A stretch of 13,569 nucleotides of DNA from Candidatus Woesearchaeota archaeon (GTDB lineage: Archaea; Nanobdellota; Nanobdellia; Woesearchaeales; GW2011-AR4): assembly GCA_016185915.1 (NCBI GenBank), contig JACPMP010000034.1, forward strand, positions 1 through 13,569, given 5' to 3'. A model generated the notes under the pieces. That model saw only the letters and a program-made list of their open reading frames with translations. It was not told the DNA's origin and ran no database searches. The translations under genes were made by a program, and so were the position numbers. Shown one piece after another: positions 5,899 through 10,862 of this stretch. Every line of letters begins with the position of its first letter. The stretch's first letter is position 1.

Positions 5899-5916
5899 CC
5901 AAAAAAGAAATCAGAT

Positions 5917-6402
5917 TTAAGCTGTATCGTCACCAAAATAAGCATGAACAGGCTTGCCAGCGTCTAGCATTATTTCGAAGCCATCAGGTACAGTATAAGT
6001 TCCAACTCTTACGAAATTTGATGTATTCAAAACAACGTCAGCAGTAGAACTAAATCCACTAAATAGCCTTTGTCCGACATCACCAATGTTTAAATGAGTT
6101 TTAACTCTTATGCCTGATTTTTTGTTTATCATTACAATTGGGATTTTTCCAGCGCATTCCTCGCTTTCTATTGTATCAGCTGCGCTTCCCAATGCTTCGA
6201 GTATGATTTTTCCTCTCTCATTGACTTTTGCATTTACAACAGGCATTAAAGGCAATGCCAAAGCATCTCTGTCAGCAGGATAAGCTTTTGCAGCACTAGA
6301 AGTTTGCTCTGTATCAAACTCGACTAGTCTAGGGCTTACATTATTCTCGTCTGCGTCTGAAAATCGCAATGCCCATGTTAAAGTCTCTTCTGCGCTTGCC
6401 AT
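5917..6402 (-). CDS. Putative structural protein (candidate capsid subunit)
   Basis: 161 residues, acidic N-terminal half and beta-rich C-terminal half. The stretches IPIVMINKKSGIRVKTHLNI (87-106) and FVRVGTYTVPDGFEIML (130-146) look like successive strands joined by the Val-Pro-Asp-Gly turn often seen in small jelly-roll virion proteins. No signal peptide or membrane helix. It lies between the basic membrane protein (1-base gap) and the other small beta-rich protein. As the largest soluble non-fibre protein in the module it is the best candidate for a single-jelly-roll capsid protein, but no homology can be shown from sequence alone. Confidence 0.75.
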   Translation of the reverse strand: MASAEETLTWALRFSDADENNVSPRLVEFDTEQTSSAAKAYPADRDALALPLMPVVNAKVNERGKIILEALGSAADTIESEECAGKIPIVMINKKSGIRVKTHLNIGDVGQRLFSGFSSTADVVLNTSNFVRVGTYTVPDGFEIMLDAGKPVHAYFGDDTA

Positions 6403-6403
6403 C

Positions 6404-6850
6404 TTAACCGTATGTTACTACGCCTCCGTTTGAGCTTGATGTTTGAGTTTGATTTCCGCCTAAATTAAAGTTAAAGTTTGAAGCAAATCTTGCTGCTTCA
6501 ATTGCTAAACCTGCTTTTCCAGCGTCTTTAACTATCCCAGATCCTCGTTTAGCTGCGAAATAAGCCACAATTCCCATAAGAATTTCATCGGATACATTTC
6601 CGAGATTTCCGCCTATGGTTTGCCTTAACCAGCTGCTTACTTTGTTTCTAGCAAAGCCGTACACAGCTCCGCCGATAAGAAGTTGATTTACAGAAAGTCC
6701 TTTTCTGCTGAAAAATCTTTTTTTCTTTGCCATCTTTGAGCTTGAATGTCTTACTGAAACTCTGCGAGATTTTCCTTTGAACTCGCCAAGTCCGTGTTTT
6801 TTGCGCAAAGCTCTTAAAAAGGCAGCTGTTGCGCCTTTGCGCTTTGCCAT
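6404..6850 (-). CDS. Basic membrane protein, putative DNA-binding virion protein
   Basis: 148 residues. The first 50 residues are strongly basic (MAKRKGATAA, then KGKSRRVSVR and AKKKRFFSRK), like the DNA-contacting tails of virion proteins. Two hydrophobic, Gly/Ala-rich segments follow (about 52-67 and 88-100) and could cross or dip into a membrane. The C-terminus (126-148) is Asn/Gln/Ser/Gly-rich and disordered-looking. It opens the structural block, with A/T-rich TATA-like sequence (6873-6883) just upstream. It might tie the genome to an internal membrane or capsid. Family not recognised. Confidence 0.75.
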   Translation of the reverse strand: MAKRKGATAAFLRALRKKHGLGEFKGKSRRVSVRHSSSKMAKKKRFFSRKGLSVNQLLIGGAVYGFARNKVSSWLRQTIGGNLGNVSDEILMGIVAYFAAKRGSGIVKDAGKAGLAIEAARFASNFNFNLGGNQTQTSSSNGGVVTYG

Positions 6851-6875
6851 AATTCCGATAAGAATAAAGCAGTAT

Positions 6876-7034
6876 TTAAATTATTCGTGCAGATTTCTTT
6901 GCATATCTTATTCGACTATAAAATTTACGAAAAGTAGCTCTTCTATGACTATTACAATTTGTACAATATTGTGAATGAATAGGTCTGTTAAAGATTATCT
7001 GTCCACAACACACACAAAATTTAACTTTTTTCAT
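6876..7034 (-). CDS. Small zinc-binding protein (52 residues)
   Basis: A 52-residue protein beginning MKKVKFCVCCGQIIFN with Cys7-x-x-Cys10 (plus Cys9) and Cys24-x-x-Cys27, the spacing of a treble-clef or zinc-ribbon knuckle pair, followed by a very basic C-terminal half (HRRATFRKFYSRIRYAKKSA). The basic tail suggests nucleic-acid binding. It starts 4 bases after the stop of the ribbon-helix-helix gene and ends 25 bases before the structural block. Codon-level continuity, the paired CxxC motifs and tight spacing make it real despite its size. A regulator of the late genes is a reasonable guess. Confidence 0.75.
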   Translation of the reverse strand: MKKVKFCVCCGQIIFNRPIHSQYCTNCNSHRRATFRKFYSRIRYAKKSARII

Positions 7035-7038
7035 ATCT

Positions 7039-7266
7039 TTATTTTTCATCTTTAATTTTTTCTAGATATTCTATTTTGTCGTCAATTTCATTAGCTTTTA
7101 TAAGCAGCTGGCGTTTTTCCTCTTGAAGTGATTTGATGGGATCCTGTAACTTTTGGAGTATTAGCTCGCTAACCAGCTCGCTCATAGAAATGTTTTTTGC
7201 AGCTCGCTTCAATAAGTGAAAAGCCTCAATTTTTATGCTCCAATTCACTCGTAAAGTTTGCCTCAT
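7039..7266 (-). CDS. Ribbon-helix-helix regulator with coiled-coil tail
   Basis: 75 residues. A beta strand (RQTLRVNWSI, 2-11), a first helix (KIEAFHLLKRAAK, 12-24) and a second helix after the turn NISMSE (SELVSELILQKL, about 29-40) give the ribbon-helix-helix DNA-binding fold. Residues 45-75 form a charged coiled coil for oligomerisation. The start at 7266 is chosen because upstream codons encode an unlikely IFIFID/ICICICI stretch that is really promoter and repeat DNA. A perfect 10-bp dyad lies 19 bases before this ATG, the expected place for autoregulation. Likely a repressor of the element's own genes. Confidence 0.75.
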   Translation of the reverse strand: MRQTLRVNWSIKIEAFHLLKRAAKNISMSELVSELILQKLQDPIKSLQEEKRQLLIKANEIDDKIEYLEKIKDEK

Positions 7267-7272
7267 TTTTTG

Positions 7273-7313
7273 GATACAGATACAGATACAGATGTTTTCC
7301 ACCCATCTGTATC
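7273..7313. promoter_or_regulatory. Candidate operator: GATACA repeats and 10-bp dyad
   Basis: Three tandem GATACA units (7273-7290) run into GATACAGATG (7285-7294), which is matched by its exact complement CATCTGTATC (7304-7313) across 9 bases. It lies between a minus-strand TATA-like run (about 7325-7345) and the start of the ribbon-helix-helix gene, so it would sit at the transcription start or in the leader. The same word recurs as four reverse-oriented units at 7452-7475 and as AATACAGATG near 7491. Confidence 0.6.
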
Positions 7314-7405
7314 TATCTATCTCTCTTAATATATCTATAAAAATAAAAATAAAACTAATTAACAAAAACTCGATTTTCACGTCGAGATTTTGCTTTTTTG
7401 CGAAA

Positions 7406-7609
7406 TTAGCGGTTTTTTGCCTTTTTTGATACCTCTGCTTGCGATTTTTGAGTATCTGTATCTGTATCTGTATCTTTTTGTATGTATTTCAATACAGATG
7501 TTTCTTCTTTTTTTATCAACTTAATTCCACATTCTCTACATCTATTTTTATAGTAAGATACAACAATAATTTTTTTACAATCTTTACATCTTCCAATTGT
7601 TTTAATCAT
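7406..7609 (-). CDS. Zinc-ribbon protein with Asp-Thr repeat
   Basis: 67 residues. Cys8-x-x-Cys11 and Cys24-x-x-Cys27 make a classic zinc ribbon, as in small archaeal viral transcription regulators. A linker (KKEETSVLKYIQ) leads to DTDTDTDT (46-53), encoded by a GATACA hexamer array, and then a basic tail (KKAKNR). The start at 7609 overlaps the upstream stop as ATGA (7606-7609) with GGAG nearby; a GTG at 7615 is the alternative. The repeat is the same word found in the operator-like region before the next gene, so the coding repeat may double as a binding site. Confidence 0.75.
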   Translation of the reverse strand: MIKTIGRCKDCKKIIVVSYYKNRCRECGIKLIKKEETSVLKYIQKDTDTDTDTQKSQAEVSKKAKNR

Positions 7610-8073
7610 GCCCACTTCTCCAATTTTTCCAGCAATCCTTTTAATTTGTCCTCTGGAATTTTATCGAAAGCTTGAATTAACATCTGCACTTTTGGATTTT
7701 GCAGAATTGTTGGCAGCACATTGTTTTGCAGCGGAGCTTGCGCTGCCATTTGAGGATTAACGCCGCCAAAAAGTTTGAGCAAAAGCATATCTTCAATCGA
7801 GCTTCCGCCGTCCTCGTCATCAGAGCCGAGCTGCGACATGAGCTTTTCCGTAATTCTTTCTTCCAGCTCAATCTCTCGCTGCCTTTCCCTTTCGATTTGC
7901 TGCTGCTTGAATGTGTCCATCTCATTCATCAGCTTTGACATCTGCGAGAACGTGCCTACTTCCTCTTTGATGTCCTCTTTTTTCCAGCGTTTTTGAGCCA
8001 TCTCTGTCGCTGTTTCGCTGTCTAGCTTTGACTTTCCAAACAATGCCCGCAATGCGCTACGTATGCGTCCCAT
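7606..8073 (-). CDS. Coiled-coil hypothetical protein
   Basis: 155 residues, unknown family. The basic amphipathic N-terminus (MGRIRSALRALFGKSK) could contact membrane or nucleic acid. Residues about 25-88 form a long, highly charged helix with the run QQQIERERQREIELEERITE, very likely a coiled coil. An acidic hinge (GSDDEDGGSS) leads to a Leu/Met/Gln-rich C-terminal domain (VNPQMAAQAPLQ) ending in an amphipathic helix. It might be a scaffold or a morphogenesis factor. It overlaps the next gene by 4 bases and follows the 55-residue gene by 9 bases. Confidence 0.75.
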   Translation of the reverse strand: MGRIRSALRALFGKSKLDSETATEMAQKRWKKEDIKEEVGTFSQMSKLMNEMDTFKQQQIERERQREIELEERITEKLMSQLGSDDEDGGSSIEDMLLLKLFGGVNPQMAAQAPLQNNVLPTILQNPKVQMLIQAFDKIPEDKLKGLLEKLEKWA

Positions 8074-8082
8074 GTGCTTAAA

Positions 8083-8250
8083 TTATGCCTGTTTTTGCCA
8101 ATGCTGTAAGGTGCTTTCATTAAAATCGCATTGAAAGCTGCGCTTGGCATCTTCCTTTTTTTTTAACATATCAATCCTGTAACCGACAGGAATAAAAGCT
8201 TTTATCGCCAGCTCTTTAATTCCTTTATGTTGTGTTAGTTTTGTTTGCAT
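8083..8250 (-). CDS. Small hypothetical protein (55 residues)
   Basis: Starts MQTKLTQHKGIKELAIKAFI and closes FNESTLQHWQKQA. The start ATG lies inside the end of the AbrB-like gene (26-base overlap in another frame) and the stop is 9 bases before the next gene, so it fills what would otherwise be the only large gap in the early operon. Alternating helices with one central Pro-Val-Gly turn could be a minimal helix-turn-helix, but this is not demonstrable. Evidence for the gene is its position and an uninterrupted frame; no family is recognised. Confidence 0.5.
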   Translation of the reverse strand: MQTKLTQHKGIKELAIKAFIPVGYRIDMLKKKEDAKRSFQCDFNESTLQHWQKQA

Positions 8251-8425
8251 TTTTTGTCATCTCGGTTAGAATTTCTTGGGTTTTCTGCTCTATCTCTTTG
8301 CCTGCTTCTGTTAGTTCAGCCCAATATTCCGTATCAACTTTGATATTTCCGCCCTCGATGTAAGGTTTAGGTATCCTCAAATAGAAGCAATCGCCGACTT
8401 TTCTGACAATGGATTTAATCTTCAT
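8225..8425 (-). CDS. AbrB-like swapped-hairpin regulator
   Basis: 66 residues. The N-terminal part, KSIVRKVGDCFYLRIPKPYI, has the SpoVT-AbrB/MazE layout of a strand, a Gly turn, a strand and an Ile-Pro-Lys loop that dimerises by hairpin swapping and binds DNA. A charged helical tail follows. Start chosen from the strong Shine-Dalgarno AAAAGGTGA (minus strand, 8431-8439), 5 bases from the ATG. It is the first gene of the minus-strand train and faces a control region with 10-bp repeats, so it is likely a lysogeny-type repressor or antitoxin-like regulator. No toxin gene is adjacent. Confidence 0.75.
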   Translation of the reverse strand: MKIKSIVRKVGDCFYLRIPKPYIEGGNIKVDTEYWAELTEAGKEIEQKTQEILTEMTKNANKTNTT

Positions 8426-8436
8426 TCATATCACCT

Positions 8437-8480
8437 TTTGAACTCATATAAACTCATTTGAACTAACTTATATATAAACT
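8437..8480. promoter_or_regulatory. Early promoter with 10-bp spaced operator repeats
   Basis: AACTCAT at 8441, AACTCAT at 8451 and AACTAAC at 8461 repeat at exactly one helical turn, and TTTGAACT recurs at 8438 and 8458. The minus-strand TATA box (TTTATATATAAG, about 8468-8480) lies directly beyond. A protein binding the repeats would block transcription of the AbrB-like gene and its operon. Confidence 0.55.
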
Positions 8481-8494
8481 TTATGATTTTTATA

Positions 8495-8532
8495 GAAAAA
8501 TATTTAAATGACATTCATTTTCTTATAGAAAT
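8495..8532 (+). promoter_or_regulatory. Promoter of the 99-residue gene
   Basis: AAAATATTTAAAT (8498-8510) lies about 28 bases before the ATG at 8533, which suggests a leaderless transcript. It shares the 107-base divergent control region with the AbrB-like operon. Confidence 0.45.
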
Positions 8533-8832
8533 ATGGATATAAAATTAGTAAAAAATTTAGCAAAAAGTAAAGAAATAATGAGAGGGTTTAAGAGAGGTAT
8601 TGGCGAACATCTAGGGAAAGTTGCAGCTGAAGAATTAACTAGACAAACTGTCACTTTAAAACCTCATGAATTGGTTAAACTTCAAGATATTGAAAAATCC
8701 AGACCTGAATTGAGAGGGCTTACTATTTCTGAAAAAGTCCATCTTGCCCTCGTAGAATGGATTGGATTTCACAACAAAGAAAAATTTAATAACGGGGCTG
8801 ACACACCGCATGACAACAGCCCCGTAGTGTAG
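8533..8832 (+). CDS. Putative ribbon-helix-helix protein ending inside the tRNA gene
   Basis: 99 residues. Residues 36-79 fit a ribbon-helix-helix domain: strand QTVTL (38-42), helix PHELVKLQDIEKS (44-56), turn RGLTIS, helix SEKVHLALVEWI (66-77). The N-terminus is basic. The last codons (Ser-Pro-Val-Val) are the first bases of tRNA-Gln, and the TAG stop (8830-8832) is also tRNA sequence. The equivalent base at attL (2761) is C, so the stop would read CAG in an excised circle and the frame would stay open for 33 more codons, to TAA at 2860-2862. By position and fold it could be a regulator or an excisionase-type factor. It diverges from the AbrB-like operon. Confidence 0.7.
   Translation: MDIKLVKNLAKSKEIMRGFKRGIGEHLGKVAAEELTRQTVTLKPHELVKLQDIEKSRPELRGLTISEKVHLALVEWIGFHNKEKFNNGADTPHDNSPVV
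8782..8790 (+). promoter_or_regulatory. Replacement TATA-like element for tRNA-Gln
   Basis: AAATTTAAT is centred about 32 bases upstream of the tRNA 5' end, inside the 99-residue gene. After integration the native promoter is 6 kb away, so the element must supply a new one; this is the best candidate. Confidence 0.35.
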
Positions 8833-8836
8833 CGGT
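8816..8836 (+). repeat. attR, right direct repeat
   Basis: Matches 2747-2767 with one difference (T8830 versus C2761). It lies at the 5' end of the complete tRNA-Gln. An 8-bp inverted repeat, ACGGGGCT (8792-8799) and AGCCCCGT (8818-8825), flanks its outer edge. Confidence 0.8.
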
Positions 8837-8918
8837 CAAATTCTCTAAGCTTACTAGAGAAGGCAATTCATTCTGCCCTTTGGAGGCAGAGACGGCAGTT
8901 CGAATCTGCCCGGGGCTA
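8818..8918 (+). tRNA. tRNA-Gln (UUG) with insertion in the D-arm
   Basis: The acceptor stem AGCCCCG (8818-8824) pairs with CGGGGCT (8911-8917), with discriminator A8918. The T-arm is GGCAG-TTCGAAT-CTGCC (8894-8910). The anticodon arm is CTGCC (8873-8877), loop CTTTGGA, GGCAG (8885-8889), giving anticodon UUG for glutamine. The D-arm begins GTGTAGCGGTCAA and ends TTCAT (8867-8871), but about 27 bases (near 8840-8866) intervene and form their own 7-bp hairpin (TTCTCTA, loop AGCTTAC, TAGAGAA). This is most likely an intron, though I could not fit a canonical bulge-helix-bulge. CCA is not encoded. The 5' end carries the attR site of the integrated element. Confidence 0.88.
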
Positions 8919-8931
8919 CTTAATATTTCTT

Positions 8932-8986
8932 TTGGTCAAGCTTTTCTTTTGAAAGAAAAGGTTGGTGGGAACCTTGCCGGGGCTAT
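8932..8986 (+). repeat. Hairpin and copy of the tRNA 3' end
   Basis: Twelve bases (CAAGCTTTTCTT, 8937-8948) pair with AAGAAAAGGTTG (8953-8964) with a single mismatch around TTGA. About 60 bases after the tRNA, GCCGGGGCTA (8977-8986) repeats the tRNA 3' end (GCCCGGGGCTA). The hairpin may end the tRNA transcript. The duplicated 3' end may be a relic of another integration or duplication. No gene fits here. Confidence 0.45.
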
Positions 8987-9057
8987 TTTTAATAAGATTT
9001 ATATACAGAGTTCAGTTATAGTATTATTCGTAATAAATTTATTGGGGGGTGTTGAAA

Positions 9058-9810
9058 ATGTTTTATTTATGGTATGCGTTGATTTTTTTGGGAATTATTT
9101 TGATATTTAGTTCTATAAGAATAATCAACCAGTATGAAAAAGGGCTTGTGTTTACACTTGGAAAGTTTACAGGAATCAGAAATCCAGGATTGAATTTGGT
9201 TGTTCCGATTATTCAAAGAATGGTCGTTGTTGATATGAGAGTTAGAACTACAGACATACAGAAGCAGCAAGTCATGACTAAAGACAATGTTCCTGTTGAT
9301 GTGAATGGAGTTGTGTTCTTCAAAGTGAATAAAGTTGATGATGCAATTATAAAAGTGCAGGATTATGAGTACGCAATCGCACAATATGCGCAGACTGCAT
9401 TAAGGGATGTCATAGGCGGAATGACCTTAGACACAGTTTTAGTTGAAAGGCAGCAAATAGGAGAAGAAATAAGGAAAATTGTTGACAAGGAAACTGACCA
9501 ATGGGGGCTTGATGTTCAGGTTATTAAATTGCAGGATATTGAAGTGCCTGATGATTTGAAGAGGATAATGTCAAGGCAGGCAGCTGCTGAAAGAGAAAAG
9601 CGAGCTGTTGTCATCAAGAGTGAAGGTGATAGAGACGCAGCCAAGAATCTTGCTGCTGCAGCGACTATAATGGGAAAATCAAAAGGAGCAATGCAATTGA
9701 GGACTTTGCAGACTCTTGATGGTCTCGGACCTACTGCAAGCAATACAGTTGTCATGGCATTGCCTGTTGAAGTAATGGAATTTTTCCAGAAATTGACGAA
9801 GAAGGAATAA
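9058..9810 (+). CDS. Slipin/stomatin-like SPFH membrane protein
   Basis: 250 residues of the prohibitin-homology (SPFH/band 7) family, which form membrane-attached rings or microdomains. A single N-terminal membrane helix (about 2-20) is followed by the slipin signature INQYEKGLVFTLGKFTGIRN, then VDMRVRTTDI and TKDNVPVDVNGVVFFKV. The family's C-terminal helical region carries AAAEREKRAVVIKSEGD and the Ala-rich AAKNLAAAATIM. The start at 9058 has GGGGGGT 7 bases upstream; an in-frame GTG at 9049 is less likely. A TATA box (TTTATATA, 8998-9005) precedes it. In many archaea slipin sits with an NfeD-like protein or membrane protease; here the next gene is instead a Trypco2-like small protein. Confidence 0.93.
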   Translation: MFYLWYALIFLGIILIFSSIRIINQYEKGLVFTLGKFTGIRNPGLNLVVPIIQRMVVVDMRVRTTDIQKQQVMTKDNVPVDVNGVVFFKVNKVDDAIIKVQDYEYAIAQYAQTALRDVIGGMTLDTVLVERQQIGEEIRKIVDKETDQWGLDVQVIKLQDIEVPDDLKRIMSRQAAAEREKRAVVIKSEGDRDAAKNLAAAATIMGKSKGAMQLRTLQTLDGLGPTASNTVVMALPVEVMEFFQKLTKKE

Positions 9811-9847
9811 AAGTTAATTATTAGGAAAGAGGATTGGGAAGATTAAA

Positions 9848-10138
9848 ATGGGTGATGAAGGGGTATCATTAAAGGAAGCTGTTCATGATAGTATCACAAA
9901 AATCATGGCTGGATTGCCAGAAGGGATAAGATTAAAGGATGACATTAAATTTGAACTTTCAGTTATTTTGTCAAAAGATATTAGTGGAAACATAGACTTT
10001 AAGGTGTTAAAAACTGGAGCAAATGTCAATAAAGAAGAAATACAAAAAATTACATTTTCTGTAACTGATAAAGAACCAGAAATTGACCCAATTAAAGAGG
10101 CAGAAAAAAAACTTTTGAAACGGCAAGGTTTGATTTAA
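9848..10138 (+). CDS. Trypco2-like (trypsin-co-occurring domain) protein
   Basis: 96 residues. The layout is an N-terminal helix (VSLKEAVHDSITKIMAGL), a strand pair (IKFELSVILSKDISGNIDFK), a variable loop and a last strand (EEIQKITFSVT), followed by a charged Lys/Glu helix. This matches my memory of the trypsin-co-occurring domain 2 family, small proteins found beside trypsin-like peptidases in predicted conflict or signalling systems, mostly bacterial. No peptidase is adjacent here; the upstream neighbour is slipin, 37 bases away, probably in the same transcript. The assignment rests on pattern similarity and needs a profile search. Confidence 0.65.
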   Translation: MGDEGVSLKEAVHDSITKIMAGLPEGIRLKDDIKFELSVILSKDISGNIDFKVLKTGANVNKEEIQKITFSVTDKEPEIDPIKEAEKKLLKRQGLI

Positions 10139-10304
10139 TTTTTTGAGGTTTTATGTACAGAAGAATTAACAGCTCAAAAAAATTTGAGTAACATTTATAA
10201 ATCATCAAATAATTCCATTCACTGAAAGATAGCTCGGTCAAAAGCTTAGCTATACTGGATGAAAAGATAAAACTTTTTTCTCCAGCGATTTCAATCAATA
10301 TATA
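10139..10304 (+). ncRNA. Possible short RNA with its own TATA box
   Basis: TTTATAAATC (about 10195-10204) is a good TATA element, but no start codon follows in range. Downstream lie a stem ATAGCT/AGCTAT (about 10230-10255) and a second imperfect stem CTGGA...TCCAG enclosing GAAAAG...CTTTTTTC, ending in a six-T run (10271-10279). That is the layout of a small transcript of about 50 bases. I see no clear C/D or H/ACA boxes. The rest of this gap shows no feature. Confidence 0.25.
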
Positions 10305-10376
10305 GGCGAGGCAAAATTTAATGGCAGAAAAATTTTTGCTGAGCACAAGATATTGTTGCGAAGCAACGGATTGAAA
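10305..10376 (+). repeat. Two-hairpin dispersed repeat, copy C
   Basis: GGCGAGG opens it. Stem 1 pairs GCAAAATTT (10311-10319) with AAATTTTTGC (10330-10339), with one bulge, around AATGGCAGAA. TGAGCACAA and a TATT linker follow, then stem 2 GTTGC-GAA-GCAAC (10355-10367) and GGATTGAA. The loop words agree with copies A and B at 371-527, while the stem bases differ but still pair. It ends about 30 bases before the rps15 start and may overlap its promoter. Confidence 0.7.
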
Positions 10377-10386
10377 ATATAAATTT
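10373..10386 (+). promoter_or_regulatory. rps15 TATA box
   Basis: AAAATATAAATTTT lies about 28 bases before the ATG at 10407, predicting a leaderless or nearly leaderless message. It directly adjoins repeat copy C. Confidence 0.5.
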
Positions 10387-10406
10387 TTAGATTAATTAAA
10401 ACAAAA

Positions 10407-10862
10407 ATGGCACGCATGTATTCAAGGAAGAAGGGAAAGCACGGCTCAAAAAAGCCTGCTAAGAAAACAGCGCCTTCCTGGATTAGGTACAAACCAAAAG
10501 AAATTGAGCTGCTGATAGCAAAGCTTGCAAAGGAAGGCAAAACCACTTCTCAAATTGGTGCTTTATTAAGAGACATTTATGGCATTCCGAATGTTTTGGC
10601 TTTGTGCGGAAAATCTATAAATGCAATATTAAAGGAAAAAAAATTGATTTCTGAAGTGCCTGAGGACCTAACTTCTCTGTTTAAGAAATACGCAATGGTG
10701 AGAAAGCATCTTGAAAACAATAAACATGATGAAACAGCCGCAAGGGGATTGACTCTTACAGAATCAAAAATCGGAAGATTGACAAAATACTACAAAAGAA
10801 CTGGAAGAATTCCAGAAACTTGGAAATTTGATACTGAAAGAGCAGGATTTTTTGGTGAGTGA
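10407..10862 (+). CDS. rps15: Small-subunit ribosomal protein uS15 (archaeal S15)
   Basis: 151 residues, the archaeal/eukaryotic-length form rather than the roughly 89-residue bacterial one. The N-terminal extension (MARMYSRKKGKHGSKKPAKK, then PSWIRY) is typical of archaeal S15. The three-helix core that binds 16S rRNA carries LRDIYGIPNV, the KKYAMVRKHLE segment, then GLTLTESKIGRLTKYYKRTG and the usual ending LPETW-like IPETWKFD. It is a clear marker that the host is an archaeon. The TATA box lies 25-30 bases upstream, with no Shine-Dalgarno. Its stop codon (10860-10862) touches the stop codon of the convergent CheD-like gene with no gap. Confidence 0.96.
   Translation: MARMYSRKKGKHGSKKPAKKTAPSWIRYKPKEIELLIAKLAKEGKTTSQIGALLRDIYGIPNVLALCGKSINAILKEKKLISEVPEDLTSLFKKYAMVRKHLENNKHDETAARGLTLTESKIGRLTKYYKRTGRIPETWKFDTERAGFFGE

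Larger units (their letters stand above)
2747..8836. mobile_element. Integrated virus-like element at a tRNA-Gln gene
   Basis: A 21-nt direct repeat with one mismatch (2747-2767 and 8816-8836) bounds about 6.07 kb. The left copy is a tRNA 5' fragment and the right copy begins a complete tRNA-Gln, which is the pattern of site-specific integration into a tRNA gene. A tyrosine recombinase lies just inside the left end. Inside are one more plus-strand gene at the far right and thirteen compact minus-strand genes: small DNA-binding and zinc proteins, then membrane proteins, small beta-rich proteins and a phage-fibre-like protein. No replication protein, packaging ATPase or recognisable major capsid protein is seen. 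It could be a tiny provirus, a satellite, or an element that relies on host replication. That it is an integrated element is well supported; that it makes virions is inferred. Confidence 0.88.

Noticed and set aside
7267..7380. Longer N-terminus of the ribbon-helix-helix gene starting at 7380
   Set aside because: The extra codons read as low-complexity Ile/Phe/Cys from promoter and GATACA repeat DNA; the domain begins at 7266.
7273..7480. GATACA repeats as a CRISPR-like array
   Set aside because: Units are contiguous hexamers without spacers, and no cas genes are present.
8841..8861. The inserted hairpin as a second anticodon arm or nested tRNA
   Set aside because: The 7-base loop lacks U at position 33 and there are no matching acceptor or T arms for a second tRNA.
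8880..9110. 76-codon plus-strand frame
   Set aside because: It starts within the tRNA anticodon region, crosses the hairpin and overlaps the slipin start in another frame.
9516..9755. Minus-strand frame of 79 codons
   Set aside because: Antisense to the Ala-rich helix of slipin; such shadows are common opposite this codon usage.
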